Assembly: GCF_004331915.1 (NCBI RefSeq)
Contig: NZ_CP036528.1
Location: 2,648,273 to 2,712,272, forward strand
Source of the DNA: Ureibacillus thermophilus
Lineage (GTDB): Bacteria > Bacillota > Bacilli > Bacillales_A > Planococcaceae
DNA: 64,000 nucleotides
Direction: 5' to 3'
Under the pieces are notes generated by a model. The model did no database searches. It had not been told where the DNA came from and was given only the letters and a program-made list of their open reading frames with translations. Positions within the stretch are counted from its first letter, which is position 1. Each line of letters opens with the position of its first letter. This document shows, piece after piece, positions 17,747 through 25,536 of the stretch. The position numbers were made by a program, and so were the translations under genes.

Positions 17747-19417
17747 GTGGTTAAGTACTATTACGATAAGTATACTTCAATTGTAAAAAAAACTCCTATT
17801 TGGCATGAACTTAGTACTACCTATGCTAGTTTTTATGATTTAAGACTTTATAAAGGCTACACTAATTCTAGTCCTTCTGTGTGGGGGTTAATAAATCCTT
17901 TTGTTCCTGAAGATTTTGTAGATATAAATACTGCTGGGTATAGAGTTACCGCCAACGGACAACAATTAGAAAAATTCACTGCTAAATCAGCAGGATATGC
18001 AAATACACATATAGAGGCAACTGTTCAATATGCTCTTATAAATGAAGCTTATAATACTTATTCAAGAGGAAGTTTAGTACAATCAAATATTATTGCAGAA
18101 AATGGAACTTACCCCGATAATGGTACACATACCGATGGGTATTGGTATGTGAAAAAGGGATTAGCAGACAATCCACCAACGACACCATCAACTATTTCAG
18201 TTGCAGGCTCGTTTAAAACAGGCGAAACTGTAACGGTATCATGGGGAGCTTCAATGGACCCAGACGGTGATGTAATTACTTATGGTTTAGAAGTATCTAT
18301 AAATGGTGGAAACTATACGCAAATTTATAGCGGAGCAAATCGTAACTTTTCTTATACTATTCCAAACGGCACGACAAAACTCGCTTTTCGCGTGAGAGCA
18401 TACGCTAATGGTGCTTATTCCGGCTATCAAACAAGCCCAACTTATAATGTAAAGTCAAACTCATTACCGATAGTAACACTAAATATCGAAAATAATTTAA
18501 CACTATACGAAAACGACACACTCACAATCGCCGGCTCCGCATACGACAGCGACGCTGACCAATCGGTTACTGTTTACTATCAAATCAATGATAGTCAACG
18601 TAAAGTTTTAGCAACAAACTTATCGCAAACGACAATAACGTTTAATAAGCAGTTAAAATTTTCTGGTGGTGTACTGTACGACGGAGACACAGCAGTGTCT
18701 AGCGCTTTGACGGACGGTGTCGCTTATACACTCAAAGTCTGGGCGGTGGATTCGGACGGTGCACAGTCGGAAGTACAAACACGGACATTCTATGTGGTGC
18801 CAAATCGAGCGCCAACACTAACACTTGATGAAGTGGTACCAAGTGGAATAATCGATTCGGATAAATTCACAATTAGCGGACAAGCCGGCGACCCGGATGC
18901 CAATGCGAATATTAAAGTGAGCTACCGAATTAACAACAATAATAGTGTCGAAGTGTACAATGGCCCTGGCGATGCATTTAGCTTTGATGTTATGCTTGGC
19001 CAGTTAAATGTCGGCCAAAATACAATTACCATAGAGGCAGCCGATAACTATGGTGCGAAGTACACTAAAACAATCAAACTGAATAAGAAAGAAGTCAAAA
19101 CACCTTTATTGCAGTCCACTGCTCGGTACAAAATCGAGCCTCCAAGTGGCAGCGCAAAAGGTGTTTTATTATGGATCCAGCGCCATAAAAACTTGCAAAT
19201 TGATATAAAAATCAACATGACGCTTAAAGGTGAGCCAGAAAATTTTGTATCTATGAGTCTTGAAAATACAGCACCAGTGGATAATGACATCGTGGAAGAT
19301 GAATTCTTCTATGAAGTAGATGATTCTGTAGACAACATCATCTTACAAATTGATATGACGCGCTCATCTATTGATGTAGATGATTCCATTAAATTGATAA
19401 GTGGGGTGCTTGAGTAA
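17747..19417 (+). CDS. Tail fibre / receptor-binding protein with Ig-like and FN3-like repeats
   Basis: 556 residues from a GTG start next to the previous stop. The N-terminal ~140 residues, rich in Y/N/T, have no match I know. Then comes an FN3-like domain (about 145-245: 'GETVTVSWGASMDPDGDVITYGLEVSINGG') and two Ig/cadherin-like repeats each opening with 'LPIVTLNIENNLTLYENDTLTIAGSAYDSDAD'-type text and 'NRAPTLTLDEVVP... ISGQAGDPDAN' (about 250-345 and 350-440). The C-terminal ~100 residues form a separate beta domain. Receptor binding is inferred from size, repeats and position before lysis. Confidence 0.75.
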   Translation: MVKYYYDKYTSIVKKTPIWHELSTTYASFYDLRLYKGYTNSSPSVWGLINPFVPEDFVDINTAGYRVTANGQQLEKFTAKSAGYANTHIEATVQYALINEAYNTYSRGSLVQSNIIAENGTYPDNGTHTDGYWYVKKGLADNPPTTPSTISVAGSFKTGETVTVSWGASMDPDGDVITYGLEVSINGGNYTQIYSGANRNFSYTIPNGTTKLAFRVRAYANGAYSGYQTSPTYNVKSNSLPIVTLNIENNLTLYENDTLTIAGSAYDSDADQSVTVYYQINDSQRKVLATNLSQTTITFNKQLKFSGGVLYDGDTAVSSALTDGVAYTLKVWAVDSDGAQSEVQTRTFYVVPNRAPTLTLDEVVPSGIIDSDKFTISGQAGDPDANANIKVSYRINNNNSVEVYNGPGDAFSFDVMLGQLNVGQNTITIEAADNYGAKYTKTIKLNKKEVKTPLLQSTARYKIEPPSGSAKGVLLWIQRHKNLQIDIKINMTLKGEPENFVSMSLENTAPVDNDIVEDEFFYEVDDSVDNIILQIDMTRSSIDVDDSIKLISGVLE

Positions 19418-19641
19418 TGGCTATTGTACGTAGAAAACGACTTCCAGACGGTAGCTTTGGGGAGCCTGAGAAAATTGGGGGAGGCTTAACTACAGATGAA
19501 ATGGTCGCTGCACTCGGTATACAGCTAGCCCAGGAAAAACTAAACAATATTCAAAAAGACGCAAGCATCAACACATTGGGTGCCGAAGTTGCGTCTTTAA
19601 AATTGCAAATTTTACAAATGAAAGGTAGTGAATCACGATGA
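19417..19641 (+). CDS. Small fibre-region protein with C-terminal coiled coil
   Basis: 74 residues: a basic N-terminus ('MAIVRRKRLPDGSFGEPEKIGGGLTTDEM'), then a coiled-coil helix ('LAQEKLNNIQKDASINTLGAEVASLKLQILQMK'). It sits between the fibre and the XkdX gene and overlaps both by a few bases. Genes of this size occur in this slot of PBSX-like phages, but I cannot name a function. Confidence 0.65.
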   Translation: MAIVRRKRLPDGSFGEPEKIGGGLTTDEMVAALGIQLAQEKLNNIQKDASINTLGAEVASLKLQILQMKGSESR

Positions 19642-19775
19642 ATTTCTGGAAACTTGCGTACAAAATGAATTGGGTAACTGCCGAGCAATTACGGTTGGCC
19701 GTGAAAACTGAAAAAAATCCTTATGGTGAAATCACACCGGAGCAGTACAAGGAAATCACCGGAGTTGATTTCTAA
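19638..19775 (+). CDS. XkdX family protein
   Basis: 45-residue protein starting at ATG 19638, overlapping the previous stop. MNFWKLAYKMNWVTAEQLRL...GEITPEQYKEITG shows the XkdX pattern: aromatic N-terminus, then a short helix-turn with 'G-I-T-x-E-Q-Y-x-x-I-T-G'. XkdX-family proteins are always found between tail fibre and lysis genes in Gram-positive phages; their role is unknown. Confidence 0.85.
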   Translation: MNFWKLAYKMNWVTAEQLRLAVKTEKNPYGEITPEQYKEITGVDF

Positions 19776-19935
19776 TGATGGATTATTTCGCCACACTTAC
19801 ACCGTAGCCCATCTCATTAAATACTGGTGGGTGTGGTTGGTTTATGTAGGGATTTTTCTATTGCACCAAAATCCGGAAACGCACCGTGCCGAGCGGTGTT
19901 ATCGGTGTTATTTTTTTGCAGAGCAGGTGGTCTAA
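19776..19935 (+). pseudogene. Possible frameshifted small membrane protein
   Basis: Directly after XkdX, an ATG (19776) opens MMDYFATLTP and stops at once. One frame over, the sequence continues with an aromatic hydrophobic helix ('HLIKYWWVWLVYVGIFLLHQNPETHRAERCYRCYFF') to a TAA that overlaps the xhlA start. Joined by a single-base shift near 19805-19810 this would be an about 52-residue one-helix membrane protein in the lysis cassette. It could also be chance; codon evidence is slight. Confidence 0.4.
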
Positions 19936-20132
19936 TGGAACAAAGAGTATCTAATTTAGAAAAAGACATGACAGATGTTAAAACGCGATTAGCAGTTGCT
20001 GAAGCGGGATTGAAAGACATGAAAGAAGATATGCAAAGTATAAAAAACAACACAACTTGGATTTTACGCATTATCATAGGGGCAATTATCACAGGGTTGC
20101 TTGGCTTACTTTTGACTAACGGAGGGATGTAA
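19935..20132 (+). CDS. xhlA: Haemolysin XhlA-like lysis protein
   Basis: 65 residues from ATG 19935. An N-terminal coiled coil ('MEQRVSNLEKDMTDVKTRLAVAEAGLKDMKEDMQSIKNN') is followed by a single C-terminal membrane helix ('WILRIIIGAIITGLLGLLL'). This is the XhlA architecture of PBSX, where XhlA and the holin act together to release the endolysin. It is followed at 2 bases by the holin gene. Confidence 0.9.
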   Translation: MEQRVSNLEKDMTDVKTRLAVAEAGLKDMKEDMQSIKNNTTWILRIIIGAIITGLLGLLLTNGGM

Positions 20133-20134
20133 AA

Positions 20135-20413
20135 ATGAAAATTAACTGGAAAGTGCGGTTTAGCAAACATAATTTAACGTTTATCATCCGTTTTATTGGG
20201 GCCTTGCTAATTCCAGCGCTTGGTTATCTGGGAATAAAATATGAAGATATTAACAGCTGGGAAAAATTATTAGATGTGTTAATAGGATTCATCTCTAATC
20301 CATATTTAATAGGATTAACAATTGTAAATGCAATCAATTTAATTCCAGATCCAACAACTCGCGGGTTATCAGATAGCAAACGCGCTTTAACATACGAAAA
20401 ACCGGGTGAGTAA
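20135..20413 (+). CDS. Holin, phi LC3 family
   Basis: 92 residues with two membrane helices (about residues 16-35 'TFIIRFIGALLIPALGYLGI' and 58-76) joined by 'YEDINSWEKLLDVLIGFISNPYLIGL', and a C-terminal 'DPTTRGLSDSKRALTYEKP' that is diagnostic of the phi LC3 holin family. It makes the membrane lesion that times lysis. A terminator overlaps its stop codon. Confidence 0.93.
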   Translation: MKINWKVRFSKHNLTFIIRFIGALLIPALGYLGIKYEDINSWEKLLDVLIGFISNPYLIGLTIVNAINLIPDPTTRGLSDSKRALTYEKPGE

Positions 20414-20428
20414 TCACTCGGTTTTTAA
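20400..20428 (+). terminator. Terminator overlapping the holin stop codon
   Basis: ACCGGGTGA-gtaa-TCACTCGGT stem followed by TTTTT. The TAA-containing loop covers the end of the holin gene. The endolysin 22 bases on would then be read through or started separately. Confidence 0.85.
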
Positions 20429-20449
20429 TTTATGAAAGGAGTAATAAAA

Positions 20450-21310
20450 ATGGGATATATCGTTGACTTATCACATCATCAACCACCAGCAAAAATCAAT
20501 TATGATGTTTTTGCTAAAAATATCGATCACGCAATCATTCGTACTCAGTATGGATCTGCAACGATTGATAAATATTACCGGACTCACCATGCCGAACTAC
20601 GTAAACGCGGTGTACCAACTGCTGCATATGCATGGGTACGAGGAATTTCCATCAAAGACATGGAGCAAGAAGCGATTGATTTTTATAACCGCACGAAAGA
20701 CCTGAATCCTACTTTTTGGTGGTTGGACGTGGAAGAGCAATCCATGAAGGATATGCGAGCAGGGGTAAAAGCATACGTCAAAAAGTTACGTGAGCTAGGA
20801 GCACGAAAAGTTGGCGTCTACATCGCCCATCATCTATACAAGCCATTTAATTTGGATATGATTGACTTTGACGCCGTGTGGATCCCGCGATATGGCACGA
20901 ATAACGGGCAACCACAAGTAAAACCAGATTATCCATGTGACCTCTGGCAATATACTTCGGTTGGGAAACTGTCTGGTTATAGCGGCAATTTGGACTTAAG
21001 TAAAATTATTAGTAGCAAACCATTGTCTTTTTTTACAGTTGCAAGCATAACTACTGAGACAAAAACTAATCAGAAAACACTGTATCGGGTACAATCTGGC
21101 GGATATGCAACAAAAACAGCAGCGGAAAAAGCTGTGCAGCTACTGGAAAAAAATAAAATTGCTAGCGCGAAATATTGTACAGTCTATCAAGATGGTAATG
21201 TTTATCGCTTCGCTACCGGAACATATTCTTCTAAATCAGACGCCGAAGCGGCGCTTGCAAAAATGAAGCAATTGAAAATTTTGACAGTTGGATATATAGT
21301 CGAAGCATAG
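20450..21310 (+). CDS. Endolysin: GH25 muramidase with C-terminal SPOR domain
   Basis: 286 residues from ATG 20450 (AAAGGAG at the right spacing; an ATG at 20432 lacks a site). Residues 1-190 are a glycoside hydrolase family 25 lysozyme: 'YIVDLSHHQ' (first catalytic-site Asp), 'YYRTHHAELRKRGVPTAAYAWVRG', 'WWLDVEE' (the D-x-E pair near residue 95) and 'DLWQYTS'. Residues about 210-286 form a SPOR-type peptidoglycan-binding domain ('LYRVQSGGYATKTAAEKAVQLLEKN'...'YRFATGTYSSKSDAEAALAKMK'). No signal peptide, so holin-dependent release is expected. Confidence 0.93.
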   Translation: MGYIVDLSHHQPPAKINYDVFAKNIDHAIIRTQYGSATIDKYYRTHHAELRKRGVPTAAYAWVRGISIKDMEQEAIDFYNRTKDLNPTFWWLDVEEQSMKDMRAGVKAYVKKLRELGARKVGVYIAHHLYKPFNLDMIDFDAVWIPRYGTNNGQPQVKPDYPCDLWQYTSVGKLSGYSGNLDLSKIISSKPLSFFTVASITTETKTNQKTLYRVQSGGYATKTAAEKAVQLLEKNKIASAKYCTVYQDGNVYRFATGTYSSKSDAEAALAKMKQLKILTVGYIVEA

Positions 21311-21352
21311 TATAAAGAAATTAGCTTTCTTAAAAATTGGAATTAATAGTCT

Positions 21353-21391
21353 AAAAACCGCCTTCCACATTTGAGTGGTTGGCGGTTTTCT
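21353..21391 (+). terminator. Terminator after the endolysin
   Basis: AAAACCGCC ... GGCGGTTTT stem with an inner CCAC/GTGG pairing, ending in TTTTC. It closes the prophage late transcript. Confidence 0.88.
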
Positions 21392-21431
21392 AGTACATCT
21401 ACCCACAATAAATTGATTTTAAATTGCTAAA

Positions 21432-21454
21432 AAATGTCCCCCAAATGTTCCCCC
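21432..21454 (+). repeat. Tandem AAATGTYCCCC motifs, possible integrase arm sites
   Basis: AAATGTCCCCC (21432-21442) is followed directly by AAATGTTCCCCC (21443-21454). Short tandem direct repeats just outside the lysis module are typical of arm-type integrase sites at the end of a prophage, and a similar set of AAATGCCA repeats lies beside the integrase at 37032. The role is inferred. Confidence 0.5.
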
Positions 21455-21515
21455 AGAAAAAAGTGTTTATTATGGTTTCTTTTTTATGGGTAAAAATATT
21501 TCAAAACAACGAAAA

Positions 21516-21552
21516 ACCCCCAAAACAAAGGCATTTCTGATGTTTTGGGGGT
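21516..21552 (-). terminator. Strong hairpin, minus-strand terminator candidate at the prophage edge
   Basis: ACCCCCAAAACA (21516-21527) pairs perfectly with TGTTTTGGGGGT (21541-21552) over a 13-base loop. On the minus strand the stem is followed by TTTTTC, so it would stop leftward transcription. No minus-strand gene now ends here; its gene may have been removed when IS elements entered to the right. Confidence 0.65.
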
Positions 21553-21815
21553 AGATAAAATTTTGTCTTTTTTGAGCAAAAAGATTAACGAGAGATTACT
21601 GGTTTCAGCTCTCGCAATGGCAAAAGAGAGTAAAAAGCAACAAACCGCTTAAAAAATTTTTAAAGCGAAAAATTCTGCAAGTACGCCCAAAAAAGGACAA
21701 ACAGAATATTTGTAAACCAAAGATACAAAATACCCCAATTTATTTGGGTTTCTTTTAAAACTCTTTTTAATAAAAATCTAATTTTGCAAAACTCTCAATT
21801 AAAAACAAAACAGAT
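21553..21815. other. AT-rich stretch between prophage end and IS66, no gene seen
   Basis: 263 bases of AT-rich DNA with short inverted words (for example around GAGAGATTACTGG...CTCTC) but no ORF with a ribosome binding site, no clear attachment repeat and no RNA gene that I can recognise. Confidence 0.4.
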
Positions 21816-21899
21816 GTAAGCGTCAAATCTTGCACACCTTCTTGATGTGCTAATTTCATGAGATAATCTCCTCATGATGAAATTGAAAGAGTTTTTTTT

Positions 21900-22220
21900 A
21901 TGCCTAAGAATCCTGAATTACGAAAGGTTTGGGAACAACGAATCGCTGACTATCGTAAAAGCGGTCAAACTCAAGTAAACTGGTGCAAGGAAAATCAATG
22001 GAGTATTCACCAGTTTAAATACTGGTTAAGAAAAATTGAAAATCCAATAAACAATCAAGGAAAGTCTACAAAATGGGCATCCGTTACCCTAGAAGATCAT
22101 TCACAAACAGTTGAAAATTCATTACGGATTGAAATTAGTGGGATTTCAATTGAAGTAAAACCTGGTTTCGATCCGGCCTTTCTTTCAGAAGTGGTTAGGA
22201 CGTTGAAATCAACATGTTAG
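21900..22220 (+). CDS. tnpA: IS66 accessory protein TnpA
   Basis: 106 residues. The N-terminal part 'RKVWEQRIADYRKSGQTQVNWCKENQWSIHQFKYWLRKI' is the IS66 TnpA helix-turn-helix pattern. It is intact and its TAG overlaps the ATG of tnpB (ATGTTAG), the usual coupling in this family. It is required together with TnpB and TnpC for transposition. Confidence 0.88.
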   Translation: MPKNPELRKVWEQRIADYRKSGQTQVNWCKENQWSIHQFKYWLRKIENPINNQGKSTKWASVTLEDHSQTVENSLRIEISGISIEVKPGFDPAFLSEVVRTLKSTC

Positions 22221-22570
22221 TTGGTACAAGAGCTGAACGAGTTTACTTGGCAAAAGGAAGTACTGATTTGAGAAAATCCATTGATGGATTAGCTGCTTTG
22301 GTGAAAGAGGGATTTGATTTAGATCCCTTTTCATCAAGTTATTTTGTGTTCTGTAATCGAAAGCGAGATAAATGAAAAATTCTTCACTGGGACTATAATG
22401 GTTTTTGGCTTTATTATCGTCGATTGGAAAAAGGAAAATTTCAATGGCCAAATGAAAATGACACTGGAACGATACAAATTAGTTATCGGCAATTACGCTG
22501 GTTATTGGATGGTCTTCCAATGGAGCAAAAGAAAGCACACCCAGAAGTAAAGGCTAGAACAGTTATATGA
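22214..22570 (+). pseudogene. tnpB: IS66 TnpB with in-frame stop
   Basis: Reads MLVGTRAERVYLAKGSTDLR..., the standard TnpB start, then meets TGA at codon 54 (22373-22375). The same frame continues 'KILHWDYNGFWLYYRRLEKGKFQWP' to a natural stop at 22568, so this is a 118-codon gene with one nonsense codon. No selenocysteine context or downstream re-start is evident, so I call it inactive. Confidence 0.88.
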
Positions 22571-23070
22571 ATTTTTTACTTTTAACAAAAACCTTGGAGG
22601 AAAATAGCTAAAACCGTCGAATTATTACTACATGATGAAAAATTTAAAGAATCCTAACCAAAACCCATTTGAATTAATTGAAAAACTTCAACAGCAAATC
22701 GTTGAATTGACGGCGAAATGACGATGGTATGAAGAACAGTATCGTCTTAGTCAAAAACGAAAATTTGGCTCTTCAAGCGAAAAAACAAACCCTAATCAAT
22801 TAGAACTACCTTTATTCAATGAAGCAGAAGTAGAGTCTAATGTAAAAGCCGAAGAGCCAACTGTTGAAACAATTACATATCGTCGTAAAAAGAAACGTGG
22901 TCAACGTCAAGCTACGTTTGAAAACCTGCCTATGGAAACGATTGAATATCGTTTACCCGAAGAAGAGCAGGTCTGTTCGTGTTGCGGTGAAAAAACACAC
23001 GAAATGAGCACAGAAGTAAGACAAGAATTAGTGATTATTCCGGCTCAAGTCAAAGTTTTAAAACACGTTC

Positions 23071-23670
23071 GATATGTCTATGGATGCCGTCATTGTGAGC
23101 GTAATGAAATAGAGACACCAATCGTTACAGCACCTGCCCCAAAATCTGTGTATCCAAAAAGTTTAGCTTCGCCGTCAAGCATGGCATATATGATGAATCA
23201 AAAATATGTAGAGGGGCTACCTCTATATCGCCAAGAACAACAGTTCAAACGATTAGGTGTGATCTTATCCCGGCAAACCATGGCCAATTGGATGCTTTAT
23301 GGTGCCGAAAAATGGCTTGCGCCAATTTATCAACGAATGAAAGAGCATCTCCTCTCTAAAGACATTCTACAGATATGTCTATGGATGCCGTCATTGTGAG
23401 CGTAATGAAATAGAGACACCAATCGTTACAGCACCTGCCCCAAAATCTGTGTATCCAAAAAGTTTAGCTTCACCGTCAAGCATGGCCTATATTATGAATC
23501 AAAAATATGTAGAGGGGCTACCTCTATATCGCCAAGAACAACAGTTCAAACGATTAGGTGTGATCTTATCCCGGCAAACCATGGCCAATTGGATGCTTTA
23601 TGGTGCCGAAAAATGGCTTGCGCCAATTTATCAACGAATGAAAGAGCATCTCCTCTCTAAAGACATTCTA
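23071..23670 (+). repeat. Tandem duplication of 301 bp inside tnpC
   Basis: The unit starting GATATGTCTATGG at 23071 is repeated from 23372; the first copy breaks off after GACATTCTACA and jumps back. Differences between copies are few (for example GCGGTC against ACCGTC-type single changes in AGCTTC.CCGTC), so the event is recent. Confidence 0.85.
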
Positions 23671-24495
23671 CATGCGGATGAAACAACTGTTCAGGTTTTA
23701 CATGAACCTGGAAGGTCAAGTACATCGAAATCTTACATGTGGCTTTATCGGACTGGAAGAGAGGATCCACCACTTGTCCTTTATGACTATCAGGAAACTA
23801 GAGCAGGAGAACATGCCAAAGAATTCCTAAAAGGGTTTAAAGGATACCTGCATGTCGATGGATATGCAGGATACCATAAGATATCCGGCGTAACATTAGT
23901 TGGATGTTGGGCTCATGCCCGCAGAAAGTTCGATGAGGCTTTAAACGTACTTCCTGAATCCAAACGTCATTCAGCAGTCACCGTCATTGTGAGCGTAATG
24001 AAATAGAGACACCAATCGTTACAGCACCTGCCCCAAAATCTGTGTATCCAAAAAGTTTAGCTTCACCGTCAAGCATGGCATATATTATGAATCAAAAATA
24101 TGTAGAGGGGCTACCTCTATATCGCCAAGAACAACAGTTCAAACGATTAGGTGTGATCTTATCCAGGCAAACCATGGCCAATTGGATGCTTTATGGTGCC
24201 GAAAAATGGCTTGCGCCAATTTATCAACGAATGAAAGAGCATCTCCTCTCTAAAGACATTCTACATGCGGATGAAACAACTGTTCAGGTTTTACATGAAC
24301 CTGGAAGGTCAAGTACATCGAAATCTTACATGTGGCTTTATCGGACTGGAAGAGAGGATCCACCACTTGTCCTTTATGACTATCAGGAAACTAGAGCCGG
24401 AGAACATGCCAAAGAATTCCTAAAAGGGTTTAAAGGATACCTGCATGTCGATGGATATGCAGGATACCATAAGGTATCCGGCGTAACATTAGTTG
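23388..24495 (+). repeat. Tandem duplication of 593-bp period inside tnpC
   Basis: The unit starting CCGTCATTGTGAGCG at 23388 recurs from 23981, where the first unit breaks after CATTCAGCAGTCA. The second unit extends about 515 bases before the switch into IS21 sequence. The repeated CCGTCA/GTCACCGTCA at the junction suggests short-homology template switching. Confidence 0.85.
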
Positions 24496-24597
24496 GAATG
24501 CGAGTTCTGCAACCCAGCCAGCGGAAATGAAAAAGGGAATGTCGAATCAAAGGTGAAATATATTCGAAACAATTTCTTTTTACCTGAACAAACAATC

Positions 24598-24651
24598 GTA
24601 AGCGTAAAATAACGCCCACGAAAAAACACGTGGGCGTTATTTTACGCTTAC
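24598..24651. repeat. 54-bp perfect palindrome with IS66-type ends
   Basis: Two 23-base arms (24598-24620 and 24629-24651) are perfect inverse complements around an AAAAAACA loop. Each arm begins GTAAGCGT from the outside, like the IS66 left end at 21816 (GTAAGCGTCAAAT; arm GTAAGCGTAAAAT, then GC.CAC in both). So it looks like a left and a right IS66 terminal repeat placed back to back with nothing between. It sits exactly in the deletion of the IS21 remnant, without an obvious 8-bp target duplication. Confidence 0.85.
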
Positions 24652-25186
24652 AAATAAACCTTATGATTGGCGGGAGATTCAACTAGCCCCAGGCATCACA
24701 AAAGATTATATTTTAGAAGGTGAGTTTACGAAAAATCAGGAAAACCTTATCTTCTATGGCGGAGTGGGAACCGGTAAAACATTCCTTTCCACTCTCATCG
24801 CCCTCAATTTGATGAAAAAACAAGGAAAAAGAGTGAAGTTCTATACGGCCGCCTCCATTGTCAATGCTTTATTGGAGGCCAATGAAAAAGGTGACCTTGG
24901 TAAATTTCTCAATCAAATCGAAAAGTTGGATCTCTTGATTCTTGATGAATTGGGCTATATTCCATTGTATAAACAGGGGGCAGAGTTATTATTTCAAGTT
25001 ATTTCCATGTGTTATGAAACCAAAAGCATCATTGTGACAACCAATTTACCTTTTAGCCAATGGAATAATGTCTTTGGCGATCCCATTTTAACAGAGGCCG
25101 TCATTGATCGGCTGATTCATCATTCTCATTTAATCATCTTCAATGGTGAAAGTCACCGATACAAAGACTCAATCTCTCAACGTTAA
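24652..25186 (+). pseudogene. istB: IS21 helper ATPase IstB, N-terminally truncated
   Basis: The frame runs from 'NKPYDWREIQLAPGITKDYI' through the Walker A 'YGGVGTGKTFLS' and Walker B 'LLILDELGYIPL' to a normal end 'SHRYKDSISQR'. Compared with the full copy at 44000 it lacks about 62 N-terminal residues, removed with the start codon by the palindrome-bearing deletion. Confidence 0.88.
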
Positions 25187-25259
25187 CCATGGAATTTGGC
25201 AAGTGTATGTATGCATTTTTAATTGCCATTTCATACATTTTCTACTTGCCAAAAACACC

Positions 25260-25536
25260 TAACTGAAAAGATTTTTCTTGAGAAACTAAAACATATACAT
25301 TTATCACATACAACTTTGCAAAAATACCCATCCAACCATTCTTAGACCAAACACCAAATTGGGCAAAGAACAAGTTGGACAACACCCTTCCTTTTCATAA
25401 AAGCAATCGTTATCCATATTGTTATTTTTGCATAGGGAAAGGTGATGGAGGCCGAGGGACGTGGGTTTCTCTGATTGACAATAACTATGCAGAAGAACTT
25501 TGATTTTAAAAAATGATATCAAATCGTATATCTTGC
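25260..25536. other. Intergenic region, no gene seen
   Basis: About 280 bases between the IS21 end and the promoter of the RHH gene. It contains no ORF with a plausible ribosome binding site on either strand; a 90-codon minus-strand reading frame across it has no protein-like pattern or start signal. Confidence 0.4.

Larger units (their letters stand above)
1..21552 (+). mobile_element. Prophage, right-hand part (SPP1-like head, PBSX-like contractile tail)
   Basis: All genes from the window start to 21310 are on the + strand in standard late order: terminase, portal, minor head, scaffold, capsid, connectors, sheath, tube, chaperone, tape measure, LysM baseplate hub, baseplate wedge, fibres, XkdX, XhlA, holin, endolysin. 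The left part (integrase, regulators, small terminase) lies outside the window. The right limit is inferred: two tandem AAATGTYCCCC motifs and a 12-bp hairpin lie just past the endolysin, and IS66 begins at 21816. No attachment site was identified. No late gene is visibly broken except a tiny membrane ORF at 19776, so the structural genes could still encode particles. Confidence 0.85.
21816..24495 (+). mobile_element. IS66-family element, degraded, with two tandem internal duplications
   Basis: The left end starts with the family-typical GTAAGCG (GTAAGCGTCAAATCTTGC). Three genes follow in the normal order tnpA, tnpB, tnpC. tnpB and tnpC carry in-frame stop codons. tnpC contains a 301-bp tandem duplication (units starting 23071 and 23372) and then a 593-bp duplication (units starting 23388 and 23981). 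The right part of tnpC and the right end are missing: at about 24496 the sequence switches to IS21 DNA through a short shared GGAATG/GAATG. The element cannot move on its own. Confidence 0.85.
22632..24495 (+). pseudogene. tnpC: IS66 transposase TnpC, broken and internally duplicated
   Basis: The frame starts at ATG 22632 and hits TGA at codon 30 (22719). It is then open again with the leucine-rich spacer, the zinc-finger-like 'CSCCGEKTHE' and 'CRHCERNEIETPIV' motif, and the DDE domain 'LHADETTVQVLHEPGRSSTSKSYMWLYRTGREDPPLVLYDY'. A 301-bp duplication restarts at 23372 and a 593-bp duplication at 23981; neither is a multiple of three, though their sum (894) is. The C-terminal region with the last catalytic glutamate is absent. 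Three ORF pieces remain: 22932-23399, 23449-24006, 24042-24530. Confidence 0.88.
24496..25259 (+). mobile_element. IS21-family remnant with internal deletion and palindrome
   Basis: 24496-24597 matches 43176-43277 (istA interior), and 24652-25259 matches 44185-44792 (most of istB and the right end), with only a couple of base differences seen. The 907 bp between these parts in the other copy are replaced here by a 54-bp palindrome. The right end is shared exactly to the final ...AACACC. Confidence 0.88.

Noticed and set aside
22373-22375. Selenocysteine codon in IS66 tnpB
   Set aside because: TGA lies in an element with a second nonsense codon and gross duplications; no SECIS-like structure and no reason for selenocysteine in TnpB.
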